A stretch of 46,536 nt of DNA from Verrucomicrobiaceae bacterium (GCA_027485615.1 JAIXQS010000066.1:1-46536), one strand, 5' to 3'. Counted from the stretch's first letter, positions 1-10,059 are shown. Notes: generated from the sequence alone by a model not told the origin. Program-made: numbers and translations.

Positions 1-2
1 GC

Positions 3-551
3 AAGGAATCCTTCGCCAACAACTGCCTCCTCGCCCGCCGCCTCGCCGAGCGCGGCGTGAAATTCATCCAGCTCTTCGACTGGGGCTGGGACTCCCACGG
101 CACCGACGTGAACACCTCGCTCCAGGAAGGTTTCACGAATCTCTGCACCCGCATCGACCGACCCATCACCGCCTTGTTACAAGATCTGAAACGCCGCGGC
201 CTCCTTGAGGAAACCCTCGTCGTCTGGGGCGGCGAGTTCGGACGCACGCCCATGCAGGAAAACCGCGGCGGCGGCGACAACCGCTTCGTCGGCCGCGACC
301 ACAACCCCGGCGCGTTCACCATCTGGATGGCCGGCGGCGGGGTGAAAGCCGGCACCTCCTACGGCGAGACCGATCCCATCGGCTACGAGTCGATCAAGGA
401 CAAGGTCTCCGTCCACGACCTCCACGCCACCATGCTCCACCTCCTCGGCTTCGATCACGAGAAGCTCAGCTACCCGTTCCAAGGCGTGAACCAGCGGCTC
501 ACCAACATCACGAAACTGGGAACAAAGGTCGTCAAGGGCGTGCTGGCCTGA
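3..551 (+). CDS. DUF1501 family protein, C-terminal part (5' end outside window)
   Basis: The open frame enters from the left edge and ends at TGA 549-551, leaving about 182 residues. It has the DUF1501 C-terminal signature: an [20 protein letters not shown] segment, WGGEFGRTP, a [17 protein letters not shown] block and a final [15 protein letters not shown]...FQG block. The same blocks occur in the full-length gene at 7410-8849, so these are paralogues. Members are sulfatase/alkaline-phosphatase-fold proteins, usually Tat-exported and encoded just downstream of a DUF1549/DUF1553 cytochrome-like protein; that partner would lie left of the window. No enzymatic activity is established for the family. 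The end overlaps the convergent gene at 532 by 20 bp. Confidence 0.9.
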   Translation, partial: KESFANNCLLARRLAERGVKFIQLFDWGWDSHGTDVNTSLQEGFTNLCTRIDRPITALLQDLKRRGLLEETLVVWGGEFGRTPMQENRGGGDNRFVGRDHNPGAFTIWMAGGGVKAGTSYGETDPIGYESIKDKVSVHDLHATMLHLLGFDHEKLSYPFQGVNQRLTNITKLGTKVVKGVLA

Positions 552-1014
552 CGATGGCGCGCACCGTGATTCCAAGCCCGCCGACCACGAACAGCAGCGG
601 GAACCAGATCGAGTAGCCCGCCGCCTTCGTGTCCGGCTTCAGCACCGCGAAACCCGGTTCCGCCGGATTCACGAAGGCCATTGTCTTCATTCCCTCGGGA
701 AACATTTCGAGTTGCCTCTCCGACCGCGCCCGCTCCTTCGCCCAGGGATTTCCCCGCGCGACGATCAGCTCACCGGTTTTCGCCTCGCCCTTCCACTCGT
801 ATCCGTAGAGCAGCTTCACGCGGTATTCCTTCGCCGAGTATTCGTCGTGCTTCCGCTCCTCGATCTCCGAGGAAAGGATCACCGCCTCTTCCTGCGGCCA
901 CGCATGCATGGCGCTCGCCCGCTGGTAGCTGTCCCACATCAGCGCCGTGAACAGCACGCCGATCCCCGCGATCACGAGGCCGAAAACAAAAAGGAACAGG
1001 GTGGAGGCTTTCAT
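532..1014 (-). CDS. DUF3592-like membrane protein
   Basis: A 160-residue protein with one membrane helix near each end (about residues 4-26 and 132-152) and a soluble domain between them. The soluble part begins with [15 protein letters not shown] and continues through [14 protein letters not shown] and a conserved-looking [12 protein letters not shown], the arrangement of DUF3592 proteins (helix, beta-rich external domain, helix). The frame stays open upstream to 1146, but the ATG at 1012-1014 starts directly at the first hydrophobic helix and is the better start. It is convergent with the DUF1501 gene and overlaps its 3' end. Function unknown. Confidence 0.75.
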   Translation of the reverse strand: MKASTLFLFVFGLVIAGIGVLFTALMWDSYQRASAMHAWPQEEAVILSSEIEERKHDEYSAKEYRVKLLYGYEWKGEAKTGELIVARGNPWAKERARSERQLEMFPEGMKTMAFVNPAEPGFAVLKPDTKAAGYSIWFPLLFVVGGLGITVRAIVRPARP

Positions 1015-1130
1015 CGGTGGGGAGAAACAATAGGTCTCTGCCTTAAATTGCAAACCCGGCGCAAGCTTATCGCATGCCCTGAAGTGCATCTGGCCGGGAT
1101 TCCGCGCCGTGTTTGCATCCGGGAGACGCG

Positions 1131-1166
1131 AAAAATCCACCGGCACGAAGGCTGCCGGTGGATTTT
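1131..1166 (-). terminator. Rho-independent terminator of the LysM gene
   Basis: A perfect 14-bp stem (AAAATCCACCGGCA at 1132-1145 pairing with 1153-1166) around a 7-nt loop lies 36 bp beyond the stop of the minus-strand LysM gene. Read on the minus strand the stem ends in a T tract (TTTTT). The A/T ends on both arms could let it work in both directions. Confidence 0.85.
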
Positions 1167-1201
1167 ATGGTGGCTACCCAAGGGACTGCCGGGCTATGCG
1201 C

Positions 1202-2050
1202 TTATGGCTGGGCGGGTATGTACAGCTCGGAGCCTTGGGCGAGGACAGTGGAGGGATCGAGTTCGAGGCCGTTGAGTTCGTCAAGGCGGCGGGTGGTGGT
1301 GCCGTGCTTCGCGGCGAACTCGCCGTAGGTGATTTCTTTCTCAATCCGAACCGGGCGATCCGAAGCGCGGGGCTTCCCAACAGGTGCAGGGTCGTTCAAA
1401 ATGGAGATCGGGGCGTCGGACGCGAGCGCAGGGGCCGGAGCCGGGGCTTTCACGATGCTCTTGGCGACGCGATCCACCTTGATCTTCTGGCCGACCTGGA
1501 GCGCCTTGTGATTCACGTTCGGGTTCGCGGCGACGAGTTCATCGACGGTGACGCCGTATTTCATGGCGATCTTATAGAAGGTTTCGCCGGAGGCGACGGT
1601 GTGCATCCGGGATTCCTCCGCGGGTGCGGGCGCAGACTCATGTCCGGCCACGGCGGTCTCGCCGGGAACCTTGAGTTTTTGGCCGGGATGGATGAGGGAA
1701 TCCGCTTTCAGTCCGTTGAGTTTCGCCAGCGAGGAGGGGGTCATGCCGTTTTTGCGGGCGATGCGCTCGATGCTGTCGCCGGATTTCACCGTATAGTTAG
1801 CTTCCGATGAAACGGGTTGGAAATCACCGGCCCCGGCCCCGGCCCCGGCAGGAGCAGCAGGCGCGGCAGGCGCGGGGCGGGAGGGCGGCGGCGTGTCGGT
1901 GAGCCGGGCGATCTTTTCCTCAAGCTGGCGGATCTGCATTTCCTGCTCCTCGCACAGCGCCCGCAGGCGCTCCGTTTCGGTGGCGGACATCAGCGGGCCG
2001 GAGGTGGCGAAAACGACAACCAGAGAGGCGAGGCAAGTTTTCATCTTCAT
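1202..2050 (-). CDS. Secreted LysM-domain protein
   Basis: A 282-residue protein with a signal peptide (residues 1 to about 22, ending in PLMSA). A short coiled coil follows (ERLRALCEEQEMQIRQLEEK) and then an Ala/Gly/Pro-rich linker. Two clear LysM repeats (NYTVKSGDSIERIARKNGMT... near residue 85 and MHTVASGETFYKIAMKYGVT... near 147) bind peptidoglycan glycan strands. A third, weaker LysM-like segment (EITYGEFAAKHGTTTRRLDE...) closes the protein. No hydrolase domain is present, so it is probably a wall-binding or scaffolding protein. A GC-rich tandem (GGCCCC units near 1831-1850) encodes the GAGAGAG linker. It ends before a strong terminator; its start faces an AT-rich spacer. Confidence 0.85.
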   Translation of the reverse strand: MKMKTCLASLVVVFATSGPLMSATETERLRALCEEQEMQIRQLEEKIARLTDTPPPSRPAPAAPAAPAGAGAGAGDFQPVSSEANYTVKSGDSIERIARKNGMTPSSLAKLNGLKADSLIHPGQKLKVPGETAVAGHESAPAPAEESRMHTVASGETFYKIAMKYGVTVDELVAANPNVNHKALQVGQKIKVDRVAKSIVKAPAPAPALASDAPISILNDPAPVGKPRASDRPVRIEKEITYGEFAAKHGTTTRRLDELNGLELDPSTVLAQGSELYIPAQP

Positions 2051-2184
2051 GGATCGTCATTCTTCCCATTTGCATTCAGTTGGCAATAAAAAATTTAAGA
2101 CTTACTTACTATTTTTAAAAATTAACCATTTTTGCCCGTCTTTTTTGGGATTTGCAAATGCGGACGCCGTTGAAGTTTGGGGTG
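2051..2184. promoter_or_regulatory. AT-rich spacer, likely promoter region of the LysM gene
   Basis: From about 2085 to 2145 the sequence is dominated by A and T runs, unlike the GC-rich surroundings. It lies upstream of the minus-strand LysM gene and downstream of the DUF374 gene on the same strand. Promoter placement is inferred from position and composition; I could not assign a confident -35/-10 pair. Confidence 0.35.
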
Positions 2185-2856
2185 TCAGAGGTCGTCGCAG
2201 CCATCTACCAAGCAATTTTCCAGGGCAATGCGGGTAGCTTCGAAGCCGTCGTTATCGAGATCCGGCGGGATGCGGTGGGGCTTGTCGAAGACGATGGAAA
2301 CGCGGCTGAAGGGCTTGGGGATGACAAAAAGATCCCAGGTTTTCAGTCGCCAGGCCGAGCCATAGCGGATGTGAATGGGGATGATTTCCGCACCCGTCGC
2401 CTGCGCGATCTTGATGACGCCGGGCTGCACCTCGTAGCGCGGGCCTTTCGGACCGTCGGGCGTGACGCAGACATCGAAGCCCTCGCGCAACGCCTTTTTC
2501 ATCCCGATCAGGGCGGAGACCGCGCGGCGTGAGGAAGAGCCGCGTATCGCGCCGAGGCCGAACATTGACATGGCGGTGGCGAGGGTGGTGCCGTCCCTGC
2601 TGGCGCTGGTGAGGACTACGGATTTGCGGCCTTTCCCGCCTGTCCCGCGCCAGATCGGCGGCATGGTGAAAATACGGTTGTGCCAGAGCGCGAAAATCAC
2701 CGGCGCGGGTGCAATTTCAGGCGCGCTGACGCCGGGTTTTCCGTTGATTTCGTAGCGGAGGGTGAGTCCCCACAATTTCATCACATACCCTGCGGCATAA
2801 CCCGCCAAGCGTGAGCCGCGGCTGGCGCGGATTTCCGTGCTTTGGGTTCGGGCCAT
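2185..2856 (-). CDS. DUF374 / lysophospholipid acyltransferase-family protein
   Basis: A 223-residue protein matching the DUF374 branch of the LPLAT acyltransferases. It carries ALWHNRIF (residues about 55-62, the family His motif), SRDGTTLA, RGSSSRRA and the phosphate-binding-type block CVTPDGPKGPRYEVQPG. The family transfers acyl chains onto lipid A-like or glycerolipid acceptors at the inner face of the inner membrane; the exact acceptor is not visible here. It starts 3 bp after the stop of the FGGY kinase, so the two are probably co-transcribed, kinase first. Confidence 0.85.
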   Translation of the reverse strand: MARTQSTEIRASRGSRLAGYAAGYVMKLWGLTLRYEINGKPGVSAPEIAPAPVIFALWHNRIFTMPPIWRGTGGKGRKSVVLTSASRDGTTLATAMSMFGLGAIRGSSSRRAVSALIGMKKALREGFDVCVTPDGPKGPRYEVQPGVIKIAQATGAEIIPIHIRYGSAWRLKTWDLFVIPKPFSRVSIVFDKPHRIPPDLDNDGFEATRIALENCLVDGCDDL

Positions 2857-2859
2857 CTT

Positions 2860-4359
2860 TCAGAGGAATCCAGCCGGGTGAAGGGTGTCGACCAGGTATT
2901 GCTGGCGCGCCATCAGATCCTGGTAAAGTTCGCGGTTCGCCGGATCCGGCTCGCAGCGCCCCGCCTGGTCGCCGACCACGAGATAGCTGCCGATTTCCTC
3001 GAAGCCGAGCGACTCGCCGCATTGCCGGAAAAAGGAGACGGCGGCCTGCATGGCCGCACCGACGGCTGCTCCGTGTTTGGAGGAGACGGGAACCACGGCC
3101 GTCCCGAGCGCATCGGCAAGGAGTTGGCGCATGACCATGCTGCCGGAGCCTGTCCCGAAAAGCCGGATTTCCGCGGGCTCGAAGCCGATGTCCCTGAGGC
3201 GGCTCATGGCGTAGCTGAGTCCCAGCGCCACGCCTTCCGCCACCGAGCGGGCGAGGTGGGCGGGAGTGAAATTCGAGGGCGTGATGCCGTGCAGCACCCC
3301 GCAGCCATCGATCAGGCGCGGGATTTTTTCCGCCGCGAAGTAGGGCAGCATGAGCAAGCCGTCCGCTCCCGGCGCGATGCTCGCGACCATCATTTCATAA
3401 TCCCCCGCCGACCAGCCGTAGTGCCGTTTCAATACCTCGGGTGCGAGCGAGGTGTTCGGGCTGCTGGCCATGCCGAGCCATGATCCGGTGGCGCTGCAGA
3501 GCGGGAAAATCTCGTCCCGCAGGTCGATCACTGGTTTCGCGCCGACGCCGAGCACGGTGCCGTTCGCCCCGAGTTCCAGGGCGACAGTCCCGCCCGCCAC
3601 ACAACCCGCGGAGAGCGCGGAAAGCTGCGGCGCGGAGCTGCCCGCGCCGACCTGCGTGAGTTCGGAAACGCCCCAATCCTTAGCCAGCGCCGCGCGGAGA
3701 AGGCCGCGCGGCTGGTCAGAGGCGCCGATGGGTGGCAGGAGCTGGCCGAGGGAGGGATCGATGAAACGGATGATTTCGTCCGACCAGCGGCGGTTGCGGA
3801 TATCGAAAAGCCCTGTGCCGGAGGCGCTGCCGGGTTCCGTTGCCCGCTCGCCGGTGAGCCAGTAGGCGATGAAATCCTGGATCGTGAGCAAGGTGGTCGT
3901 GCGATGGAAATGGTAGGGCTCGTGCTGTTTCAGCCAGAGGCACTCGGCTGCGGCGGAATCCATCGCCGGGGATTGCCCGATCAGTTCCAGCAGCCCCGGC
4001 GAGCCGCCGAACGCCCGCGCGATTTCCTCGGCCTGCCGCTGTGCGGAAACATCGCCCGCCAGTTTCGTGGGACGCACGACGCGGTTCTGCGCATCAAGCG
4101 CCACCAGCCCCCGGCTCGGCCCGGCCACGCCGAACGCGGCCACCTGTTTCCTGTCCACCCCCGGCTGGCTCAGGCAATCGCGTATCACCCGGTCCGCCGC
4201 CTCGATCCAGCGCGTCGGCTCCTGCTCGCGGTAACCCGGCGGCAGCCCGTCGATCCATGAGTGCGGGACATAAGCCTCCGCGACCACCCTCGCCGCATCG
4301 AGATCGAGCACGACACCATGGGTGCCGCCGGGCGCGATTTCGATTCCGACAAACTGCAT
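2860..4359 (-). CDS. FGGY-family carbohydrate kinase
   Basis: A 499-residue ASKHA-fold sugar kinase, close in length to xylulokinases. The N-terminal FGGY domain begins MQFVGIEIAPGGTHGVVLD. The C-terminal domain has the nucleotide-binding FGTGSGSMVMRQLLADALG block and a GAAVGAAMQAA helix. I chose the ATG at 4357-4359 because it sits directly before the first beta strand; a longer frame to 4410 adds 17 residues with no family counterpart. The phosphate loop is atypical: IEIAPGGTHG where relatives have IDIGTSGTK, so the substrate may not be D-xylulose. It is upstream of, and nearly abuts, the DUF374 gene. Confidence 0.88.
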   Translation of the reverse strand: MQFVGIEIAPGGTHGVVLDLDAARVVAEAYVPHSWIDGLPPGYREQEPTRWIEAADRVIRDCLSQPGVDRKQVAAFGVAGPSRGLVALDAQNRVVRPTKLAGDVSAQRQAEEIARAFGGSPGLLELIGQSPAMDSAAAECLWLKQHEPYHFHRTTTLLTIQDFIAYWLTGERATEPGSASGTGLFDIRNRRWSDEIIRFIDPSLGQLLPPIGASDQPRGLLRAALAKDWGVSELTQVGAGSSAPQLSALSAGCVAGGTVALELGANGTVLGVGAKPVIDLRDEIFPLCSATGSWLGMASSPNTSLAPEVLKRHYGWSAGDYEMMVASIAPGADGLLMLPYFAAEKIPRLIDGCGVLHGITPSNFTPAHLARSVAEGVALGLSYAMSRLRDIGFEPAEIRLFGTGSGSMVMRQLLADALGTAVVPVSSKHGAAVGAAMQAAVSFFRQCGESLGFEEIGSYLVVGDQAGRCEPDPANRELYQDLMARQQYLVDTLHPAGFL

Positions 4360-4488
4360 GGCGACAGTGTTCGGGCGGAACGGGGTCTTTACAAGCGTGC
4401 TGAGAGCCAAAAAATTCGGCTGGATCGGAGTGAAGACCTGATAAAGATTGAGGTACAGCGAGTTATTTCTGGCTGACCCGAAAACAAG

Positions 4489-7404
4489 ATGTCACCAAGA
4501 ATTTTTATTTCCCGCTGCCTGCTGCTTTTCGCGGGCATGGTCTTCTGCTCCGCGTCGGCGGAAACGGTCAGCTTCAACCGCGAGATCCGGCCCATCCTTT
4601 CCGACAACTGCTACGCCTGCCACGGCTTCGATCCCAATACCCGCGAGGCGGATCTGCGGCTCGATACGTTTGAAGGGGCGACCGCCGACAACGACGGTGT
4701 GATCGCCATCATGCCCGGCGACGTGGAAAAGTCAGAGCTATGGAGGCGCATTCACAGCACCGACGCGGACGAGGTGATGCCGCCTCCGGAAACGCATAAA
4801 AAGATCACGAAAGAGCAGAAGGAAAAACTTCGGCGATGGATCGAGCAGGGCGCGCCCTATGAAAAGCATTGGTCTTACGTGCCGCCCGCCGCCGCGATCC
4901 CGGCGGTGAAACAGGCGGATTGGCCGCGCAATCCCACCGACCAGTTCGTTCTCGCCCATTTGGAGGAAAAAGGCCTCAAGCCCTCGCCCGAGGCAGGCAA
5001 GGAAGCGTTGATCCGCCGGGTCACGCTCGACCTCACCGGCCTGCCGCCGACCCTGCCGGAGATCGACGCCTTTCTCGCCGACACCTCGCCGGACGCCTAC
5101 GAAAACGTCGTGGATCGCCTGCTGGCCTCGCCGCACTACGGCGAGCGGATGGCGGTGGATTGGCTGGATGCCGCGCGCTACTCGGACACGAACGGATTCC
5201 AAGTGGACCGCGACCGCGAGATCTGGGCGTGGCGTGACTGGGTGATCGGCGCGTTCAACCGCAACCTGCCATTCGACCAGTTCACCATCGAACAACTCGC
5301 AGGCGACCTGTTGCCAAACCCGACGATCGATCAGATCATTGCGACCGGCTTCAACCGAAACACCATGCTGAACGAAGAGGGCGCGATCGACCCCGAAGAG
5401 TTCCTCAACGAATACGCCTCCGACCGTGCCGAAACCACAGTTGCCGTCTGGCTCGCGCAGACTCTCAACTGCTGCCGCTGCCACGACCACAAATACGACC
5501 CCTTCACGGCGCGCGATTTCTACTCGATGAAGGCGTTTTTCAACAACGTCCCGGAGCTCGGCGCGGGCAATTACAACGCGTCGATCCGGGTGAACAGCCC
5601 CCCGCAACTCAGGCTGCCCGCACCGGCCATCGATGCGGAGATCGCGAAGCTCCGCGCGGAGATATTGCAGCTCGAAAATCCAGTCGCAAATCAGGCGGCG
5701 TCGACGGTTGCCTGGACAACTCTCGCCCCAAAGGCACTTCAGTCGGCCAGCGGTGCAAAGTTGACGATCCAGCCGGATGGAGCCGTCCTTGCCAGCGGCG
5801 AAAATCCGGCCAAGGAGACATACACTCTCACCGCCCCGGTCGCCTTGAAAACCATCTCCGCGATCCGGGTGGAGGCTCTGCCCGACGATTCGTTGCCCGC
5901 GCGTGGCCCTGGACGCGCCGTGAACGGCAATTTCGTGATGACGGATGTCCGTATTGCCGTGAACGCACCGGCGGCGGCCGTTCGATCGGTGGATTTCAAA
6001 ACCGCTGCCGCCACTTTCAGTCAGGAACAATTTCCGGTCGCCCATGCCATCGATGCCGATGAAAGCAGCGGCTGGGCAATCCAACCCGAACTCGGCAAGC
6101 CGCACGCGGCGGTGTTCGCCCTGGATGCCCCAATCGCTGTAGCGCCGGGTGCCACAGTGACCCTCACCCTCGGCTTCCATTCGCCCAATGTGAGCCATCA
6201 GCTTGGACGTTTCCGCTTGGCGATCACCGATGCCCCGTCTACCGCGGCGACGAACCCGCCAGCAACGGATCAGATCGCGGCACTGAAGAGAAAGATCCAA
6301 CAGTTGGAACAAACCATCCCCACCACGCTCATCATGGCGGAGATGCCGCAGCCAAGGCCTACCTTCGTCCTCACGCGCGGTGCGTTCAACCAGCCCGCCG
6401 AAAAGGTCGAGCCCGCCACGCCCGCCGTGCTGCCTCCGATGGCCGCCGATCTTCCTCGGAACCGCCTCGGCCTCGCGAAGTGGCTCGTTTCCCCGGAAAA
6501 CCCGCTCACCGCGCGGGTGACGGTGAACCGTTTCTGGCAGCAGGTTTTCGGATACGGCCTCGTGAAAACGAGCGAGGACTTCGGCTCGCAGGGGGAGTGG
6601 CCGACGCATCCCGAGCTGCTCGATTGGCTGGCCACGGATTTTTCCGGAAACGGCTGGGACGTGAAACGCCGCATGAAAACGATGGTCACAAGCGCCACCT
6701 ACCGCCAGGGCGCGGCCTTCACGCCGGAACTGGTGGAGAAAGATCCTGAAAACCGACTGCTTGCTCGCAGCGGACGCAACCGGCTGATGGGCGAGTTCAT
6801 CCGCGATCAGGCGCTTGCCGCCAGCGGTCTGCTCGCCACCAAGATCGGCGGCCCTTCGGTGAAGCCCTACCACCCGCCCGGCATCTACGAGCAGCTCACC
6901 GAGGGCAAGGGCACAAATTCCTATGTTCCCGGCACCGGCGAAGACCTTTTCCGCCGCAGCCTCTACACGTATTGGAAACGCTCCGTGCCACATCCCGCCA
7001 TGCTCTCGTTCGGCACACCGTTTCGCGAGGTCTGCGCGATCCAGCGTCCCCGCAGCAACACCCCGCTCCAGGCGCTGAACCTGATGAACGATCCCACCTA
7101 CGTCGAGGCCGCCCGTTTCCTCGCCGTGCGGATGATGGAAAACTCCCCCGACCCCGCGCAGCGCCTCGCGTTCGGGTTCCGCGCCGTCCTCGCCCGCGCG
7201 CCGCGCCCTGCGGAAACGGCCATCCTCGCCCGCGCCCACCAACGCGCCCTCGCCGATTTCAAAGCCGACCCCGGTGCCGCGAAAGCCCTGATAGCCGTCG
7301 GCACGAAACCCGCCGATCCGAAATACGATCCCGCCGAACTCGCAGCCCTCGCCAGCGTAGCCGGCACCATCCTCTGCATGGATGAAACCATAACCAAACC
7401 GTAA
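4489..7404 (+). CDS. PSD1 protein: cytochrome-like DUF1549/DUF1553 domain protein
   Basis: A 971-residue secreted protein (signal peptide about 1-24, ending SASA). The order is that of planctomycete/verrucomicrobial PSD1 proteins. First comes a PSCyt1 c-type heme motif CYACH (residues 41-45). Next is DUF1549 with [17 protein letters not shown] and the second CxxCH-like block [12 protein letters not shown] near residue 328. A beta-rich insert occupies about 370-590. Last is DUF1553 with [40 protein letters not shown] and [17 protein letters not shown]. Together with DUF1501 partners the family is often linked to polysaccharide use, but no reaction is proven. The DUF1501 gene follows after 5 bp. 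Confidence 0.93.
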   Translation: MSPRIFISRCLLLFAGMVFCSASAETVSFNREIRPILSDNCYACHGFDPNTREADLRLDTFEGATADNDGVIAIMPGDVEKSELWRRIHSTDADEVMPPPETHKKITKEQKEKLRRWIEQGAPYEKHWSYVPPAAAIPAVKQADWPRNPTDQFVLAHLEEKGLKPSPEAGKEALIRRVTLDLTGLPPTLPEIDAFLADTSPDAYENVVDRLLASPHYGERMAVDWLDAARYSDTNGFQVDRDREIWAWRDWVIGAFNRNLPFDQFTIEQLAGDLLPNPTIDQIIATGFNRNTMLNEEGAIDPEEFLNEYASDRAETTVAVWLAQTLNCCRCHDHKYDPFTARDFYSMKAFFNNVPELGAGNYNASIRVNSPPQLRLPAPAIDAEIAKLRAEILQLENPVANQAASTVAWTTLAPKALQSASGAKLTIQPDGAVLASGENPAKETYTLTAPVALKTISAIRVEALPDDSLPARGPGRAVNGNFVMTDVRIAVNAPAAAVRSVDFKTAAATFSQEQFPVAHAIDADESSGWAIQPELGKPHAAVFALDAPIAVAPGATVTLTLGFHSPNVSHQLGRFRLAITDAPSTAATNPPATDQIAALKRKIQQLEQTIPTTLIMAEMPQPRPTFVLTRGAFNQPAEKVEPATPAVLPPMAADLPRNRLGLAKWLVSPENPLTARVTVNRFWQQVFGYGLVKTSEDFGSQGEWPTHPELLDWLATDFSGNGWDVKRRMKTMVTSATYRQGAAFTPELVEKDPENRLLARSGRNRLMGEFIRDQALAASGLLATKIGGPSVKPYHPPGIYEQLTEGKGTNSYVPGTGEDLFRRSLYTYWKRSVPHPAMLSFGTPFREVCAIQRPRSNTPLQALNLMNDPTYVEAARFLAVRMMENSPDPAQRLAFGFRAVLARAPRPAETAILARAHQRALADFKADPGAAKALIAVGTKPADPKYDPAELAALASVAGTILCMDETITKP

Positions 7405-7409
7405 CGAAC

Positions 7410-8849
7410 ATGCACCCCTTCGATCCGCTCCAAGTCACCCGCCGCCAGTTTCTCGGAAAGGCCAGCCTCGGCCTCGGCTCCGCCGCCCTCGCATCGCTGC
7501 TCAACCCGCGCCTTTTCGCGGCAAGCTCCCCAAGCGGCTCACCTTTGCCGCATTTCGCGCCGAAGGCGAAACGCGTCATCTGGCTCACGCAGGCAGGTGC
7601 GCCTTCGCAGTTGGAGACTTTCGATTACAAGCCCGGTCTTGCCGCGATGTTCGACAAAGATATGCCGGCTTCCGTCCGCGGCGACCAACGCCTCACCGGC
7701 TTCACCTCGGGACAGGGTCGGCTGCCGATCGCTCCCTCGGTTTACAAATTTTCCCAGCACGGCCAGAGCGGCATGTGGCTCAGTGAACTGCTGCCGCACA
7801 CCGCGAAGCTCGCCGATGAGATCTGCGTGATCCGTTCCATGCACACCGAGGCGATCAACCACGACCCCGCGATGACCCTGTTGCAGACCGGCCACATGAA
7901 CGGCGGGCGTCCCTCCTTGGGCGCGTGGGTTTCTTACGGCCTCGGCACGATGAACGAAAACCTGCCCTCCTTCGTGGCCATGGTCTCCCGTCCCAGCGGA
8001 CCAACCAACGCACAGCCGCTCCACGAGCGGATGTGGGGATCCGGTTTCCTCCCCGCGAAATACCAGGGCGTGCGCTTCAACTCCGGCAAGGATCCAGTTC
8101 TTTTCCTCAGCGACCCTCCCGGCGTCACCACCGCCCGCCGCCGCGCCATGCTCGATGATCTCGGCGAGCTCAACCACATCACTCTCAACGATTATCAGGA
8201 TCCGGAAACGCAGAACCGCATCGACCAGTTCGAGATGGCCTTCCGCATGCAGGCCAGCGTGCCGGAGCTTTCCGACATCTCGCAGGCGCCGGAAAAGGTC
8301 TTCGAAGCCTACGGCCCGGAATCGAAGAAGCCCGGCAGCTTCGCCGCGAACTGCATCCTCGCGCGCCGCCTCGCCGAGCGCGGCGTGCGTTTCATCCAGC
8401 TTTATCACCGGGGCTGGGACCAACACAACGACCTCCCCAGCGGTATCAAGAGCCAGTGCTACGATGTAGATCAACCTTCCGCCGCCTTGGTCATGGAGCT
8501 TAAAGAACGCGGCTTGTTGGAAGACACGCTCGTCATCTGGGGCGGCGAGTTCGGACGCACCGTTTTTTCCCAGGGGAAACTCACCGCCGACAACTACGGA
8601 CGCGATCACCACCCCCGCTGCTTCAGCATCTGGATGGCCGGCGCGGGCATCAAGCGCGGCCACGTCCTCGGCGAGACCGATGACTTCAGCTACAACGTCG
8701 TGAAAGATCCCGTCCATATCCACGATCTCAACGCCACCGCGCTGCATCTGTTAGGCATCGACCACACACGCCTCACCCACCGCTTCCAAGGCCGCGACTT
8801 CCGGTTAACGGATGTCCACGGGCATATCATCGGGAAGATATTGGCCTAA
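7410..8849 (+). CDS. DUF1501 family protein, Tat-exported
   Basis: A 479-residue protein with a twin-arginine signal ([20 protein letters not shown], residues about 11-30). It is full length for DUF1501, an alkaline-phosphatase/sulfatase-like fold. Recognisable blocks are [35 protein letters not shown]-type (here GAWVSYGLG), [13 protein letters not shown] and [15 protein letters not shown]. It forms the usual PSD1-DUF1501 transcription pair with the gene 5 bp upstream and is presumably secreted folded. It is a paralogue of the partial gene at the left edge. Substrate unknown. Confidence 0.93.
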   Translation: MHPFDPLQVTRRQFLGKASLGLGSAALASLLNPRLFAASSPSGSPLPHFAPKAKRVIWLTQAGAPSQLETFDYKPGLAAMFDKDMPASVRGDQRLTGFTSGQGRLPIAPSVYKFSQHGQSGMWLSELLPHTAKLADEICVIRSMHTEAINHDPAMTLLQTGHMNGGRPSLGAWVSYGLGTMNENLPSFVAMVSRPSGPTNAQPLHERMWGSGFLPAKYQGVRFNSGKDPVLFLSDPPGVTTARRRAMLDDLGELNHITLNDYQDPETQNRIDQFEMAFRMQASVPELSDISQAPEKVFEAYGPESKKPGSFAANCILARRLAERGVRFIQLYHRGWDQHNDLPSGIKSQCYDVDQPSAALVMELKERGLLEDTLVIWGGEFGRTVFSQGKLTADNYGRDHHPRCFSIWMAGAGIKRGHVLGETDDFSYNVVKDPVHIHDLNATALHLLGIDHTRLTHRFQGRDFRLTDVHGHIIGKILA

Positions 8850-8855
8850 GGAGGA

Positions 8856-8909
8856 GGGACATTCCTGTCCCCCTGTTCCTGCGGGGGGAAATCGGGACAG
8901 GAATGTCCC
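8856..8909. repeat. Paired palindromes (REP-doublet-like) between convergent genes
   Basis: GGGACATTCCTGTCCC (8856-8871) and its exact reverse complement GGGACAGGAATGTCCC (8894-8909) are separated by 22 bp. Each copy is itself a hairpin (GGGACA/TGTCCC stem with a TTCC or GGAA apex). The whole could form one long cruciform or two small hairpins. It sits between the convergent DUF1501 and SDR genes and could serve as a bidirectional terminator, but neither side has a clear T tract. Confidence 0.8.
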
Positions 8910-8916
8910 GACTCCC

Positions 8917-9606
8917 TCAGAACGTCCTGACGGAGGAAAGCCCGCCGTCGGGACGCAGGATCTGGCCGGTGATGAAGGCGGATTCCGGGGAGAGGAGAAA
9001 GGCGGCGAGGCGGGCGATGTGCGCGGGATCGCCGACGGTTTGGAGGGGGTGGCGTTTGGCGGCGGCTTCCTTTTTCGCCTCGTTTCCCAACAGCATGGAG
9101 GCGAGGGGCGTGTCGGTGAGGGAGGGGGCGATAACGTTTACGCGGATCTTCGGGGCTAGCTCGGCGGCGAGGGATTTTGTCAAACCTTCGACGGCGGCCT
9201 TGGCTGCGGCGATGGATGCATGGAAGGCCATGCCCTGCGCGACGGCGATCGTGGAGAACATCACGATGGAGGCGGCAGGCGCATTTTTCAGCGCGGGCAG
9301 CACCTGCTGGATGGCGTGGACGGCGCCGAGGCAATTCACCTGAAAGTCGCTGAGAAAATCTTCTGCCGTGAGGCGGTGGAAGGGCTTGAGGGTGATCGTG
9401 CCGGGAAAATAGATCAGGCCGTCGAGTGTTTCCGGGAGATCGAGGGGCTGCGGAGCCTTGGCATCGAAAGGCTGGACGGGGATGCCGAGGGCGGCAAGGC
9501 GGTCGCCGCTGCGGGAGGCGGCGATGATTTCGTGTCCTTGGGACTGGAGAAGTCCCGCCGTGGCGAGGCCGATGCCGGAGTTGCCGCCGATGAGAAGGTA
9601 GGTCAT
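8917..9606 (-). CDS. Short-chain dehydrogenase/reductase (SDR)
   Basis: A 229-residue Rossmann-fold SDR. The N-terminal cofactor motif is LLIGGNSGIGLA (TGxxxGIG type). There is an NxxG-like position (VNCLGAVHAI), the catalytic-Ser strand VMFSTIAVAQG, and a C-terminal block IAPSLTDTPLA...PDGG. The usual YxxxK is altered: in FHASIAAAKAAVEG the Lys is present but the Tyr four residues before it is Ile. Related short SDRs with an FHxS(I/V)A pattern exist, so this looks like a subfamily trait rather than an error. The substrate is unknown, and activity may be altered or absent. Confidence 0.85.
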   Translation of the reverse strand: MTYLLIGGNSGIGLATAGLLQSQGHEIIAASRSGDRLAALGIPVQPFDAKAPQPLDLPETLDGLIYFPGTITLKPFHRLTAEDFLSDFQVNCLGAVHAIQQVLPALKNAPAASIVMFSTIAVAQGMAFHASIAAAKAAVEGLTKSLAAELAPKIRVNVIAPSLTDTPLASMLLGNEAKKEAAAKRHPLQTVGDPAHIARLAAFLLSPESAFITGQILRPDGGLSSVRTF

Positions 9607-9676
9607 GCGAAACCCCTAATCCTCAAATTTCAAAAATTCAAGGAAGAGGAGTTCGGATTTTCCGGTCACGCCGGAC

Positions 9677-9958
9677 TTAGGCTGGCTTGTTGCCGCCCGC
9701 GTTGCGGATCTGGTCGAAGGTGCCCTCGATGAGGTTTTTGCCCTGCTCGTTGATGTGGTAGATCGTGGCCATAGTCTGGAGCGTGCTGGCGGCCGGGCCG
9801 GCGAAGGTGAATTCGCAGTTGGTGATCTCGCACTGGTTAAGGGCGAAGGGGCCGTGGCCGAGGATCACGAAACGGCATCCGGTGAATTCGCAGGCTTCGT
9901 ATTCGTGGAAATCGAGGACCACTTCTTCGTTGGTGAACTTGTTCTTGGAGATTTTCAT
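9677..9958 (-). CDS. Small pentapeptide-repeat-like hypothetical protein
   Basis: A 93-residue protein with no signal peptide. Residues about 13-53 show spaced Cys/Phe/Leu positions (HEYEACEFTGCRFVIL, NQCEITNCEFTFAG) resembling a short right-handed pentapeptide beta-helix of only two or three coils. The C-terminal third looks helical (IYHINEQGKNLIEGTFDQIR). The ATG at 9956-9958 is the only start giving the whole domain. It lies between the SDR and folK on the same strand. I do not recognise a function. Confidence 0.7.
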   Translation of the reverse strand: MKISKNKFTNEEVVLDFHEYEACEFTGCRFVILGHGPFALNQCEITNCEFTFAGPAASTLQTMATIYHINEQGKNLIEGTFDQIRNAGGNKPA

Positions 9959-10059
9959 GGATCTATGGGGTTGATGGATGGGGTTGTCGCCTGCTGGATT
10001 TCATTTCGCGGCGGGAAGTGGGATTCAAGACATCGGGCGGGATTTGTCCATCCTTTGCA

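Noticed and set aside
4738..7242. An 834-codon open frame on the minus strand
   Set aside because: It is antisense to the PSD1 gene, shows no domain, and has composition typical of a GC-rich shadow frame.
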